DNA from: an uncultured Prevotellaceae bacterium
GTDB lineage: Bacteria > Bacteroidota > Bacteroidia > Bacteroidales > Bacteroidaceae
Assembly (NCBI GenBank): GCA_900316285.1
Contig: ONCG01000005.1
Span: forward strand, 185,156-249,155
DNA length: 64,000 nucleotides
Direction of reading: 5' to 3'
Shown here: piece by piece, positions 52,303 to 60,893 of the stretch
Position numbering within the stretch: the first letter of the stretch is position 1
Layout: every line of letters starts with the position of its first letter
Notes under the pieces: generated by a model
Seen by the model: only the letters and a program-made list of their open reading frames with translations
What the model was told of the DNA's origin: nothing
Database searches by the model: none
Position numbers and translations under genes: made by a program

Positions 52303-53184
52303 CTACTTCAATTCCAGCGGTTGATACATGTGTGCCTTATTATTCACATACACGTTGTTGACAAGTATTCCCTCGGTGTCGTGGGTGACGTCGGCGGTAC
52401 TGAGGTCGCCAACGTAATACTTGGGATTCTTCAAGTAGAGTCTGTTGCCAAATGTCCTGATGCGGTTCTTGATAAGCTTCGCCTCAGTAGTCTTCACGGT
52501 GATGGCATTCGTCTCGTAATAGATTGGCGAGGCTTTGCGCTGAATGTCGGCTATCGTGAAGCGGTGGATGCCGTCTGCCTCTGCTTCGAGTATCAGTCCT
52601 GGCAGTCCGCATAGTTTCCACGGCCCTGCCGACGTGGGGATGTCCTCGCTGTAGTGCACCGTCCACTTCCTTCCGTGCAACTGACACGTGGCCGTCTTGC
52701 ACAGGTAGCCGCCGACGGTCAGCGTATCATCGCTGAGCGTCCACTTGACGGGTTTTCGCTCTTCGCACGTCTCGTATGGAGTCGGCACGATGGCGTCGCG
52801 TACCGTCACCTTGCCGTCTGGGTAGTTCATCCACACCTCTGGCATGAAGCAGAATGACTCAGCCCTCAGCAGGGGCAGCTCGTCGGGCGTAAAATAGTCA
52901 TAGCCTTCCGTGTCTTCGCGGAATTTCCGATAGGGATAACTGCGTGTGCAGTGCTGTCCTACCTGTAGGCACACCTTCATCCTGTCCGTCACTGCCTTGC
53001 CCTCCGCGTCCTGTGTCTGACACTCGTAGTCGTACACCGCCACGAGGCTCGACGTGTCAATACTATCTTGATGAATTTTGGCTGCAATCATTGCTGATAA
53101 CATAGCATCCATGCCATCATCCTGTTGTGCCTGCGCTGCTATCGTCAGCGCGAAGGTCATCATCATCACTAAAATCTTTTGCAT
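52303..53184 (-). CDS. GLPGLI family protein (paralogue 4)
   Basis: A 293-residue exported GLPGLI protein, first of the four in transcription order. Signal peptide MQKILVMMMTFALTIAAQAQ, then an extra ~20-residue segment (DDGMDAMLSAMIAAKIHQDS) absent from the others. Motif CGLPGLILEAEADGIHRFTI; WTVHYSEDIPTSAGPWKLCG; C-terminus HMYQPLELK. It follows the TonB-dependent barrel gene by 26 bases. The function is unknown; by position it probably works with that barrel at the outer membrane. Confidence 0.88.
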   Translation of the reverse strand: MQKILVMMMTFALTIAAQAQQDDGMDAMLSAMIAAKIHQDSIDTSSLVAVYDYECQTQDAEGKAVTDRMKVCLQVGQHCTRSYPYRKFREDTEGYDYFTPDELPLLRAESFCFMPEVWMNYPDGKVTVRDAIVPTPYETCEERKPVKWTLSDDTLTVGGYLCKTATCQLHGRKWTVHYSEDIPTSAGPWKLCGLPGLILEAEADGIHRFTIADIQRKASPIYYETNAITVKTTEAKLIKNRIRTFGNRLYLKNPKYYVGDLSTADVTHDTEGILVNNVYVNNKAHMYQPLELK

Positions 53185-53210
53185 GTTGATAAATGTTTTT
53201 ATGGAGTTAT

Positions 53211-56006
53211 TTACTTCTTCTTCGGATTCTTATTCCTGTGATACACTAAATGCGCCATGACGTAGTGTGGCAGGGAGCGGTACCAGGTTTCGGTGCGGCC
53301 CTGGGCGTTCACTGTATAGTTCACGTTACTCAGTTGATGCAGCAGGTCATACCCTTCGATTTGGGCGATAAATCTGCCTTGGAAGAATGATTTGGAAATT
53401 GTGGCATTCCAAACCATGTCATCACTGTTCAACAGATGGTCTTCGTAGCCGCGTCGGGAATACATCTTCAGATTGGTGGATAGCTTTACTTCCCAAGGCA
53501 AGCTGTAACGACAACTCAGTCCGTAGCTGTAGTTCCATGCGTTTACGCCGTATTCGTCATCGCCCTCTCTATTCACCTTGTTCCAAGCGATGTTTCCTGT
53601 GAGGGCTATGAAGAGCTTGCCTTTCTGATACTCCACGTTCAGGTCTTGTTCCGTGAGGTAGTTGTTCACCTTGCTTAGTATGCTTTCGCTGTAACCTTCT
53701 GACATGGCAAGGTCTGCATTCCGGAAGTAGCTGAAGCGGGTGGCAGAGTTGACGAACAGCCTTTTCTGCCTGTCTATTGCCTTCCTGACATTAAGCTGGG
53801 TCTGACAGTTCCAATTGCCATTGACGTTTTCGGGCTTAAATGTATAGATACCCGTCCCCGCATCGTAAGCAAAGCTTTCGGCTATCAGCCGGTCCATGAC
53901 GTTTACGCTTTGCATGAAGGATATATTTTGCGAATAGTCGTTCAGGATTCTTGTTATGCTGAATCTCATGGCATGTTTGTCTGAGGGCTTCAGGTTTGGA
54001 TTGCCAAGTTCCTTTCTCAGCGGGTCTGACGTGTCGGTATATCCTATTGTCTGAATGATGTCGGGAATATCGCGTCTCAATGCATAGTCCGCGCTCCATG
54101 ACCACTTCCCCTTCGTCCTGGAGAATTGCAGGTTAGGCTCTATCAAGACATAGTTCCTACTTATATTCGCGTCAGTCTCTCCGCGTTGGTAGCATTCCCT
54201 TTCATTAAGGTGTGCCACTCTCACCTCCAGCGATACCATCAGTTGATCCAACCCCTGCCCCTGGAGATATGCCACATAGGGTATTACTTCATGCTTACGG
54301 ACGTAATGACGGCTGGTATAGCTGTTGGCAAAGTCCTGTTGCCGCTTGAAATCAGTGACCGAAGGGAGTTCATCAATATCCCAGCTGGCCTTAAAGAGAT
54401 TGCTCCGCGTAGAATTATAACTCTGCCGGTAATGATAACTTGAACCGAAATGGAGTCCTGACAGCAGATGGAAGCGATAGGCCCCGCCTATGGCATAGCG
54501 GTATCTATGCTCATCATGCTCCCGGTATTGGTCGCGCCCCTCCTGTCGTATCGGCGATTGGTAGAAGTTCAGCTCGTAGAGATTCGTGTTGTCACGGTTG
54601 ATGTTACCCACTGAACCGTCAAAATCCAAGGCGTAGTCATCGCCCCACTTTGTGTATTTTTGCCAGTCCACTTTCTGGCCCAGCCTCCATTCCGTATCGT
54701 TTGTTTCCATTTTGTTACTCATGCTGTTGGTCGCTATACTCCTTAAAGCCGAAGACGTGCTTGCCTGTAGCAGTGAGTCCAGGATGCTGGTCGTAGTGCC
54801 AAATGATGATGGCGATGCCGCAAACCGGGCAGAACGCCGCATGGCCGTTCCGTCGCTTTGGTGGTGGTTCCATTCAGAATGAAGAGTCAATGCTCCGACC
54901 TGAAACCTATTCCTTAAGTCTATCTGTCTGTTGCACCCTGTCGATAAGTCATGCTTCCTGTCAAACGCTGAGCCTGAGGCAAGATAGCTTTCCGTGGAAC
55001 TGCGCATCTCGTCTTCGCTCTTATCCCATCTGACAGTTCCCTCGGCATGCTCACTGAACCTGCCGTCCTTGTCATCCACATCCAAGTCTATGCCAATCCG
55101 TTTGGTGGTAAGTTCACCTGCCTGAGTGGTGGCCGTCCAGTCGCCATCCCTGTTTGGCTTGTTGGTCTGGTTTACGTTGTTTGCATTGCCGAAGATGCAC
55201 AGTCGGGAGTTGTTGGTGAAACGGAGGTTGAAGGTGCGGGCCAGCCAGCGGTTACTCGTTCCGCCGGCAAGCTCCGTATTGCCAACCGTTCCTGTCTGGT
55301 AGTCACGTTTCAGTGTCACATCCATCACATAGTCTTTATGCAGGGCGCTGGCATGTTTTTCTTTGTCCTCTTTCTCGTAGAATTGCAGTTTATGAACGAT
55401 ATAATAGGGCAGGTTGTCGAGCATGACGCTGTTGTCGCCCCTGAAGAATTCCTTTCCGTTGAGCAACAGGTAGTCCACCCGCTTGCCGTTCATCAGAATT
55501 TCCCCGTTCGGCTTCAGCTCGCAGCCGGGAATGCTGCCAACGAGGCCGCTGAGCATGGAGCCTTCGGGAATGTTGAAAGCATTGGCATTCACCTCTATGG
55601 TATCTCCCTTATAGGCTATCTTCACTATTGAGGCCGTAACAACAACCTCGTCGAGAACGAACCGCCTTTTCATCAGCAGGGTGGAAAGTTCCCAATACCT
55701 GTTGCGATGCAGATTCTTCATCTCCACCATCATCTCTCCTGTTTCGTAGTCAGGATGTTCCACTCTCACTATGTATTTGCGTGGAGTCCGTTCCAAATCC
55801 CTCTGCCAATAGCCATTACTCCCTCCTGTTCTCATAGTGTCAATGACTGTGAGTGTTTCATCCATTAGGGTCACCTTGGCGTTTGGGATTCCGGCTTTTG
55901 TAAAACCATCCTTCACATACTGGTACACAGAGATGGTTTTCACCGTCTGTGCATCAACGAATGTAGAAACGAGGGCGAGGATGATGGTGATGATGTTTCG
56001 TTTCAT
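53211..56006 (-). CDS. TonB-dependent outer-membrane beta-barrel protein
   Basis: A 931-residue outer-membrane protein. Signal peptide MKRNIITIILALVSTFVDAQ; an N-terminal beta-sandwich (~20-115); a plug-like region with LDEVVVTASIVKIAYKGDTI and ANAFNIPEGSMLSGLVGSIP, as in the outer-membrane beta-barrel family close to TonB receptors; then a barrel of about 700 residues. It ends VYHRNKNPKKK, a charged tail rather than a terminal aromatic strand, which is slightly unusual. It follows the TlpA-like gene by 3 bases and precedes four GLPGLI genes. The substrate is unknown. Confidence 0.87.
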   Translation of the reverse strand: MKRNIITIILALVSTFVDAQTVKTISVYQYVKDGFTKAGIPNAKVTLMDETLTVIDTMRTGGSNGYWQRDLERTPRKYIVRVEHPDYETGEMMVEMKNLHRNRYWELSTLLMKRRFVLDEVVVTASIVKIAYKGDTIEVNANAFNIPEGSMLSGLVGSIPGCELKPNGEILMNGKRVDYLLLNGKEFFRGDNSVMLDNLPYYIVHKLQFYEKEDKEKHASALHKDYVMDVTLKRDYQTGTVGNTELAGGTSNRWLARTFNLRFTNNSRLCIFGNANNVNQTNKPNRDGDWTATTQAGELTTKRIGIDLDVDDKDGRFSEHAEGTVRWDKSEDEMRSSTESYLASGSAFDRKHDLSTGCNRQIDLRNRFQVGALTLHSEWNHHQSDGTAMRRSARFAASPSSFGTTTSILDSLLQASTSSALRSIATNSMSNKMETNDTEWRLGQKVDWQKYTKWGDDYALDFDGSVGNINRDNTNLYELNFYQSPIRQEGRDQYREHDEHRYRYAIGGAYRFHLLSGLHFGSSYHYRQSYNSTRSNLFKASWDIDELPSVTDFKRQQDFANSYTSRHYVRKHEVIPYVAYLQGQGLDQLMVSLEVRVAHLNERECYQRGETDANISRNYVLIEPNLQFSRTKGKWSWSADYALRRDIPDIIQTIGYTDTSDPLRKELGNPNLKPSDKHAMRFSITRILNDYSQNISFMQSVNVMDRLIAESFAYDAGTGIYTFKPENVNGNWNCQTQLNVRKAIDRQKRLFVNSATRFSYFRNADLAMSEGYSESILSKVNNYLTEQDLNVEYQKGKLFIALTGNIAWNKVNREGDDEYGVNAWNYSYGLSCRYSLPWEVKLSTNLKMYSRRGYEDHLLNSDDMVWNATISKSFFQGRFIAQIEGYDLLHQLSNVNYTVNAQGRTETWYRSLPHYVMAHLVYHRNKNPKKK

Positions 56007-56009
56007 ATT

Positions 56010-57041
56010 TTATTCTCCAAATATTTCTTTCATTTTTCTGCCAATGCCCTCGCCTCGGAGTCCGCGGCTTACAATCTTGCCGTCGGGGGCGAAAAGGATG
56101 ATTTCCGGAATGCCACGGATGCCGTATGCATCTGAAGCAATTTTCTGTGAGTTGATGATTTGCGGATAGGGGATTTGGTATTCATTAACGGCTTTCAGTG
56201 TGGCATCGGGCCTATCGCTGACTGCAACACCAAGTACTATTAGTCCCTTTCCCTTATATTTCTCGTAAACTGTGATGATGTTTGGAATCTCCTGAAGACA
56301 GGGGCCACACCATGAAGCCCAGAAATCGACTAACACGTATTGGCCACGCCCCACATAATCGCTGAGGTGAGTCGTTTTTCCATCATAATCCACGGAAAAA
56401 TCTATGAACATGTCTCCGATATCGGCTGGCGGAAGTGTCATCAGGTGTTCCAATCTCCTTTGAACACGGTAATCGGATATCTCGGCAGCTGCAAGAGAAT
56501 TGATGAGATCTTTTTCTTCTCTTGCAGTTAAGTCTATGGGAGAGGCCATCAGTAGTAACGCTATTCCAAGAGCATCGTTGTGATGTTGTTCTATCAGCGA
56601 AACTAACAATTTTCTCGCTTCGTCGCCATCTTCTTCTGCCAGTCTGTAGATTTTAGTCCTCTTCTCGCAAAACAACTCATTCATGGGCATCCCAGTCATC
56701 TTGCCCTTGGAGTAACTAAAGGAACCTGCTTCAAGGATGAAAGGCATGGTGGCTGTATCTGTCTTCTCGCCATTGAAGTAGGGGATCTTCAATTCTGAAT
56801 AAAGGGGCTTATCTACATGTCCCGTGAAGAGAAACTTGCCTCCATTCACAGCACTTTTCTGTAGAATCCCCGCCCTATGATTTGCATCGTTCTCGAGAAT
56901 GACAGAATCGAGGTCACTCAAATTCTCCACTAACACACCAACAAAGGGCGACAAGTCGCCACTGATAGTATAATTAGTCGTTTGCCCTTGCGCTGCTATC
57001 GTCAGCGCGAGGACCATCATGGTTGCTAAGATCTTTTGCAT
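56010..57041 (-). CDS. TlpA-like thioredoxin with N-terminal DUF4369 domain
   Basis: A 343-residue periplasmic thiol-disulfide protein. Signal peptide MQKILATMMVLALTIAAQGQ, almost the same as those of the GLPGLI proteins although the rest is unrelated. A DUF4369-type domain (~22-120, YTISGDLSPFVGVLVENLSD) precedes a thioredoxin fold with the redox motif WASWCGPCLQE (CGPC near residue 244). DUF4369/TlpA proteins reduce or isomerise disulfides in exported partners. Here the likely clients are the products of the same operon, perhaps the GLPGLI proteins or the barrel. It sits between the M56 sensor gene (118-base gap) and the barrel gene (3 bases). Confidence 0.9.
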   Translation of the reverse strand: MQKILATMMVLALTIAAQGQTTNYTISGDLSPFVGVLVENLSDLDSVILENDANHRAGILQKSAVNGGKFLFTGHVDKPLYSELKIPYFNGEKTDTATMPFILEAGSFSYSKGKMTGMPMNELFCEKRTKIYRLAEEDGDEARKLLVSLIEQHHNDALGIALLLMASPIDLTAREEKDLINSLAAAEISDYRVQRRLEHLMTLPPADIGDMFIDFSVDYDGKTTHLSDYVGRGQYVLVDFWASWCGPCLQEIPNIITVYEKYKGKGLIVLGVAVSDRPDATLKAVNEYQIPYPQIINSQKIASDAYGIRGIPEIILFAPDGKIVSRGLRGEGIGRKMKEIFGE

Positions 57042-57159
57042 TGTTGTTAATGTTTACTTGATTTAACTCTATATGGATATCGTTAATTTTAGGGCATAAT
57101 TAGGGCTGTCCACCATTCTGATGGATTACGTAACTAATTGATTATGTGACTGTTATTTT

Positions 57160-58629
57160 TTATCTAAGAGCGTAGCTCACCTTTTTTGTCATCTGCACGC
57201 GGACAGGTTTTCCGCTCTGCCGTCCAGGCTCAAAAGGCGGCATGCCACGAAAGAGTTCCTCGGCCGCCTCACGCAGGGCACGACGGCCCTCGTCGTCTTC
57301 AGCCTCCGACGGCTGTTTGTCCGACGGTACGTATGCGTAGACGTTCGCATCCGCCTCATCCGAAGGTGAGTCGACGGCTTGCACATGGGTGATGCGCCCG
57401 TCAGCCTCGACGATGAATTGCACCGTGACAGTACCCTCCACACCATTCTCAGTGGCAACCTTCGGATAGCGCACGTGCTGGGCCATGTACTGGTTGAAAG
57501 CAGCGTCGCCACCAGGGAACTGGGGCATCTGCTCCACCATGTCGAAGTAGGCATCCTCAGGTTTTACCCCAGGCATCACTCCACCTGTGTCTACCGGTTC
57601 CGTGGCAGTCTCTATCAGCACCTTCTTTTGACTGTGAATCACATCCACACGCTCAATGGTACTGGGATCAATGGCCACAAGTTCTTCCTGCGTCACGAGT
57701 TTGCCGTTGAGATACGTATTGTATTCCTCAGCCTGTGCCGACACCCACAGGCAGGCGACGAGGGCAGGGACGAGATACAGCAACTTGAGCCGTGACCTCC
57801 GCGACGACGGTCCGCTGTGCATCATGGCGAAACGCTTCTTCAATGCCCCACGGCGCAGGGTGTTCATAATGGGCAGCACCTGTGTCTGCACGGCCTTGCG
57901 CACCAGCAGATGTTCGTATTGATCAATCGTCACGCCGCCCCGCAATACTGCCTCGTCGGCCTGAAACTCATGCACGTCGACCAGGTCTTGCCGTAACATC
58001 CAGGCGAAGGGCAGGCACCACAGCAGACGGCAGGTGAGGTCACAGAGCACTACGTCCCACGAATGCCTCAATCGCACGTGAGCCAGCTCGTGCCGGAGCA
58101 CGGTCTCCGCGTTCTGCTTCAGGTCAATAGGCCCGATGAAAATCCAGTGCATCCAACTGCTCGGCTGCGTGATTCGCATGTCCAGCATGAGATGTACGTT
58201 ATCGGGAATCATCGGATGGTCGATGCGACGACTTCGACGAATGACACGCACCAGCGACAGCATTCGGAACAGGTAAGTGGCGAGCGCGACGGCTATACCT
58301 ATTATATAAATGTAGGCACCGTAGCGCAGCCAGAGGCCAGATGTTGCCCCTTCGCTTTCTTGGGCAGCGAGCGCGTTTTCAGCAACATTCTCATCAGACG
58401 GCAGACTCGTCAGCGGCCCTTCAATTCTTGTAAGCACCGCATCCATAGCCGTCGGCGTGTCGGTATGCAGGGGCACGAGCGGCAGCAGCGGACTCACCAC
58501 GAGGATGGCCAGCAGCACGGCGCGGTTCAGGCGGTGGAACGTCTCGCGCCGGAGCAGCAGCCTGTAGAGCGAGTAGAGCAGCGTCAGCGTTACCGCCCAT
58601 CGGATGGCGAAGATAATGAATGCAACCAT
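57160..58629 (-). CDS. BlaR1-like M56 peptidase fused to a TonB C-terminal domain
   Basis: A 489-residue membrane sensor-protease. Four or so membrane segments (AVTLTLLYSLYRLLL, LLAILVVSPLLPLVPL, IYIIGIAVALATYLF, LYLVPALVACLWVS) surround a cytoplasmic M56 zinc-protease domain with HELAHVRLRH (HExxH near residue 180) and the downstream EFQADEAVL. A periplasmic region then ends in a TonB C-terminal domain (VRYPKVATENGVEGTVTVQF). In BlaR1/MecR1 systems the protease is triggered by an external signal and destroys the BlaI repressor; the fusion could couple this to TonB receptors. It lies 5 bases downstream of the BlaI-like gene. The signal is unknown, and there is no penicillin-binding sensor domain, so a beta-lactam role is unlikely. 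Confidence 0.9.
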   Translation of the reverse strand: MVAFIIFAIRWAVTLTLLYSLYRLLLRRETFHRLNRAVLLAILVVSPLLPLVPLHTDTPTAMDAVLTRIEGPLTSLPSDENVAENALAAQESEGATSGLWLRYGAYIYIIGIAVALATYLFRMLSLVRVIRRSRRIDHPMIPDNVHLMLDMRITQPSSWMHWIFIGPIDLKQNAETVLRHELAHVRLRHSWDVVLCDLTCRLLWCLPFAWMLRQDLVDVHEFQADEAVLRGGVTIDQYEHLLVRKAVQTQVLPIMNTLRRGALKKRFAMMHSGPSSRRSRLKLLYLVPALVACLWVSAQAEEYNTYLNGKLVTQEELVAIDPSTIERVDVIHSQKKVLIETATEPVDTGGVMPGVKPEDAYFDMVEQMPQFPGGDAAFNQYMAQHVRYPKVATENGVEGTVTVQFIVEADGRITHVQAVDSPSDEADANVYAYVPSDKQPSEAEDDEGRRALREAAEELFRGMPPFEPGRQSGKPVRVQMTKKVSYALR

Positions 58630-58634
58630 ACGCG

Positions 58635-59012
58635 TCAGCCCTCCCCGCTACTGTGGTCCTTACGCTTCAGGTCGGCCAGATACTGCAGCAGTTCGGCCTC
58701 GCTGACTTTCTCTTCTTGCACTAGTGCCGACACGACGCTCATGTACGAGTCGCCGAAGAAGCGACTGATGACGCTCGACAACCGGCCGCGCCCATAGGCC
58801 TGCTTGTCTACGATAGGCCGATAGACGAAGCCACGTCCCTTCGGCTCGTGTGCCAGGTAGCCTTTCTTCTCCAAGGCCTGAAACACCTGGGCAATGGCAT
58901 TCGCGCTGGGCTGCGGTTCGGGATAGAGCGATGCCACATCCTTCGGCGCACACAGGCCCAACGACCAAATCAACTCCATCACTTCCTCTTCTTTGCTTGT
59001 CAGTTTCTCCAT
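58635..59012 (-). CDS. BlaI/MecI-type transcriptional repressor
   Basis: A 125-residue winged-helix repressor of the BlaI/MecI/CopY family: LTSKEEEVMELIWSLG at the start (helix 1), VASLYPEPQPSANAIAQVFQ (recognition region), LEKKGYLAHEPKGRGFVYRP (wing), and a C-terminal dimerisation helix. It should bind near its own promoter at 59066-59097 and be inactivated by the M56 protease encoded 5 bases downstream. It is first in a minus-strand operon reaching 46842, and so probably controls the TlpA, barrel, GLPGLI and TonB genes. No obvious TACA-TGTA dyad is visible near the promoter, so the operator cannot be placed. Confidence 0.93.
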   Translation of the reverse strand: MEKLTSKEEEVMELIWSLGLCAPKDVASLYPEPQPSANAIAQVFQALEKKGYLAHEPKGRGFVYRPIVDKQAYGRGRLSSVISRFFGDSYMSVVSALVQEEKVSEAELLQYLADLKRKDHSSGEG

Positions 59013-59065
59013 GATTCTGATAACTTTTAGGTGAGTATTAACAGCTTTTTCTATTGATTACGGTG

Positions 59066-59097
59066 CAAAGATAGGCAAATAATTCGATTCCACCAAA
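59066..59097 (-). promoter_or_regulatory. Promoter of the BlaI-led operon
   Basis: On the minus strand TTTG (59094-59097), 20 bases, TATCTTTG (59066-59073), a full consensus match 53 bases before the BlaI-like ATG. It is the only strong promoter seen for the following eleven genes. Confidence 0.85.
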
Positions 59098-59345
59098 CAA
59101 ATCAGGCATTATTTAACAGAAAATATTGTTGAAATATAATTTTTGAAGAGATTTTGTATTATTCTATCCCAAATATCAGGTTAAACTATTTATTTTATTA
59201 GTTCCACTGAACCTTTCTGATATGTCATGATTCAAAAATGGAAACTGAAACAAAATGTTTACGCATTGTTTACGCGGAATTCAGAACCATTGACAGTTTT
59301 GCACTCACAATAAGAAGGTCATACGACTAAAAAAGCCATCTTAAT

Positions 59346-59425
59346 CTTGGAAAAATGTATATTCAAAGCCATTCTAACATTGGAAAAGTGTAAAAAAACA
59401 TATATAATCACCTTGGAAAAGTGTA
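59346..59425 (+). promoter_or_regulatory. Three phased 33-base repeats, likely operator
   Basis: CTTGGAAAAATGTA (59346-59359), ATTGGAAAAGTGTA (59379-59392) and CTTGGAAAAGTGTA (59412-59425) are spaced exactly 33 bases apart, about three helical turns. The first two also share AAAGCCAT before the core. They end 40 bases before the -7 box of the ATPase gene, as expected for a cooperative regulator binding one DNA face. Confidence 0.75.
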
Positions 59426-59465
59426 ATTTATTTGCGATTTATGCTTGTGTTTAAGCGAAAAGTTG

Positions 59466-59473
59466 TACCTTTG
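59466..59473 (+). promoter_or_regulatory. -7 box of the AAA ATPase/primase-helicase module
   Basis: TACCTTTG lies 21 bases before the ATG at 59495. The -33 position holds only CTTG, 18 bases upstream, consistent with control by the phased repeats. Confidence 0.65.
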
Positions 59474-59494
59474 TACCCACAAAGTTAATTTGAT

Positions 59495-60859
59495 ATGATA
59501 AAGCGCAAAGCTGACGAGCTAATACGTAACTTTATACTCAACGACAGGCGTTCTCTGTTGGTGATAGGAGCAAGACAAGTAGGCAAGACCTTTTCCATTC
59601 GAAAGGTCGGTAAGGAGTGTTTTGACAATGTTGTTGAAATAAATTTCGTAGAACAACCCGATGCCATTGAACTGTTCAGTGAGCAGAAGGGGGCAAAAGA
59701 TTTGCTGTTGCGACTGTCTGCTTTCACGAAAAAGCCATTGGTTCCAGGGAAAACATTGTTTTTCTTCGATGAAGTGCAAGAGTGTAAGGAGATAGTAACT
59801 GCAATCAAGTTCCTTGTAGACGAGGGCAGTTACAAGTATGTAATGAGCGGCTCTTTGCTTGGTGTTGAGTTGGATGATCTGCGTAGTGTCCCCGTAGGGT
59901 ATATGGATGAGATAGAAATGTATCCTCTTGATCTTCTTGAGTTCTTTGAGGCTATTGGTATTGGCGCTGATGTCATTAGCCATTTGCGAACGTGTTTTGA
60001 GGAGAAGAAACCTGTTGATGAATTTATTCACAAGAGAATGTTGGAGGCCATTCGTCTATTTCTTATCGTCGGTGGAATGCCTGCGGCTGTTCAAAAGTAC
60101 CTTGACACTAACAATCTCCGCAGAGTGTATGAAGAACAGCGCGGAATCATTCGCACCTATAAGAGGGACATCACCAAATATGACCATGACCATAAATTGC
60201 AGATAGAAGAGATCTACGACCTTATACCTTCTGAATTGAATGCAAAAACCAAACGCTTTATTCTCAAAGAACTGAACGAAAAGGCGCGGTTTAGCAAATA
60301 TGAGGACAGTTTCTTATGGCTAAGGGATGCGGGTGCAGCTATCCCCGCATACAATGTCGAGGAGCCACGAGTTCCCCTGCTATTAAACAAACAGCGAAAC
60401 CTGTTCAAACTCTTTCTCAACGATGTAGGGCTGCTTGCTGCCATGTACGGAGGGAATATTCAGGCTAGATTGCTTAGTCCGAATCCAAACATCAACTTTG
60501 GCTCTGTTTTTGAAAACCTTGTTGCCCAAGAACTATATGCACATGGTTTCTCTGAAGCACAACAACATTCACTGTACTATTTCAACAGCAAGAAGCAAGG
60601 AGAATTGGACTTTGTGGTTGAGTATGCTGGTAACATGCTGCCGATAGAGGTAAAGTCTGGTAAAGACTATGAACGGCATAATGCACTTTCCAATGTGATG
60701 GAGAATGAAGAATATGCCGTACCAATGGCTTATGTGTTCTGTCAAGAGAATGTGCAGACAAAGGGCAGAGTTATTTATTATCCTATCTACATGATAACCT
60801 TTTTTGAACAGGTTCAAGCCGAAGAAAAAGTATACAAGTTTGATCTTACTGGGCTTTAA
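59495..60859 (+). CDS. AAA ATPase with C-terminal DUF4143/PD-(D/E)xK nuclease-like domain
   Basis: A 454-residue cytoplasmic protein. The N-terminal ATPase (~1-200) has Walker A GARQVGKT (25-32) and Walker B LFFFDEVQ (Asp92, Glu93). A middle helical region (~200-280) leads into a DUF4143-type C-terminal domain with FGSVFENLVAQELYAHGF and the nuclease-like triad Asp372 in GELDFVV and Glu385/Lys387 in PIEVKSGK. The family is widespread in Bacteria and Archaea and often duplicated in Bacteroidota; its cellular role is not well established, though the residues suggest ATP-driven nucleic-acid cutting. The next gene follows by 34 bases on the same strand. Base composition is AT-rich compared with the left neighbours, which suggests transfer. 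The start agrees with the -7 box at 59466. Confidence 0.88.
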   Translation: MIKRKADELIRNFILNDRRSLLVIGARQVGKTFSIRKVGKECFDNVVEINFVEQPDAIELFSEQKGAKDLLLRLSAFTKKPLVPGKTLFFFDEVQECKEIVTAIKFLVDEGSYKYVMSGSLLGVELDDLRSVPVGYMDEIEMYPLDLLEFFEAIGIGADVISHLRTCFEEKKPVDEFIHKRMLEAIRLFLIVGGMPAAVQKYLDTNNLRRVYEEQRGIIRTYKRDITKYDHDHKLQIEEIYDLIPSELNAKTKRFILKELNEKARFSKYEDSFLWLRDAGAAIPAYNVEEPRVPLLLNKQRNLFKLFLNDVGLLAAMYGGNIQARLLSPNPNINFGSVFENLVAQELYAHGFSEAQQHSLYYFNSKKQGELDFVVEYAGNMLPIEVKSGKDYERHNALSNVMENEEYAVPMAYVFCQENVQTKGRVIYYPIYMITFFEQVQAEEKVYKFDLTGL

Positions 60860-60893
60860 GTCACAATATCCAATTTTGGCAATGATGTAATCC

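Larger units (their letters stand above)
59098..59494. other. AT-rich divergent intergenic region
   Basis: No gene is supported. The DNA becomes clearly more AT-rich here than to the left. It holds the phased repeats at 59346-59425 and the promoter of the AAA ATPase gene. Nothing else recognisable is seen between 59098 and 59340. Confidence 0.7.

Noticed and set aside
57160-59012. Beta-lactam resistance regulator pair
   Set aside because: The M56 protein ends in a TonB domain and lacks a penicillin-binding sensor, and no beta-lactamase gene is in the operon.
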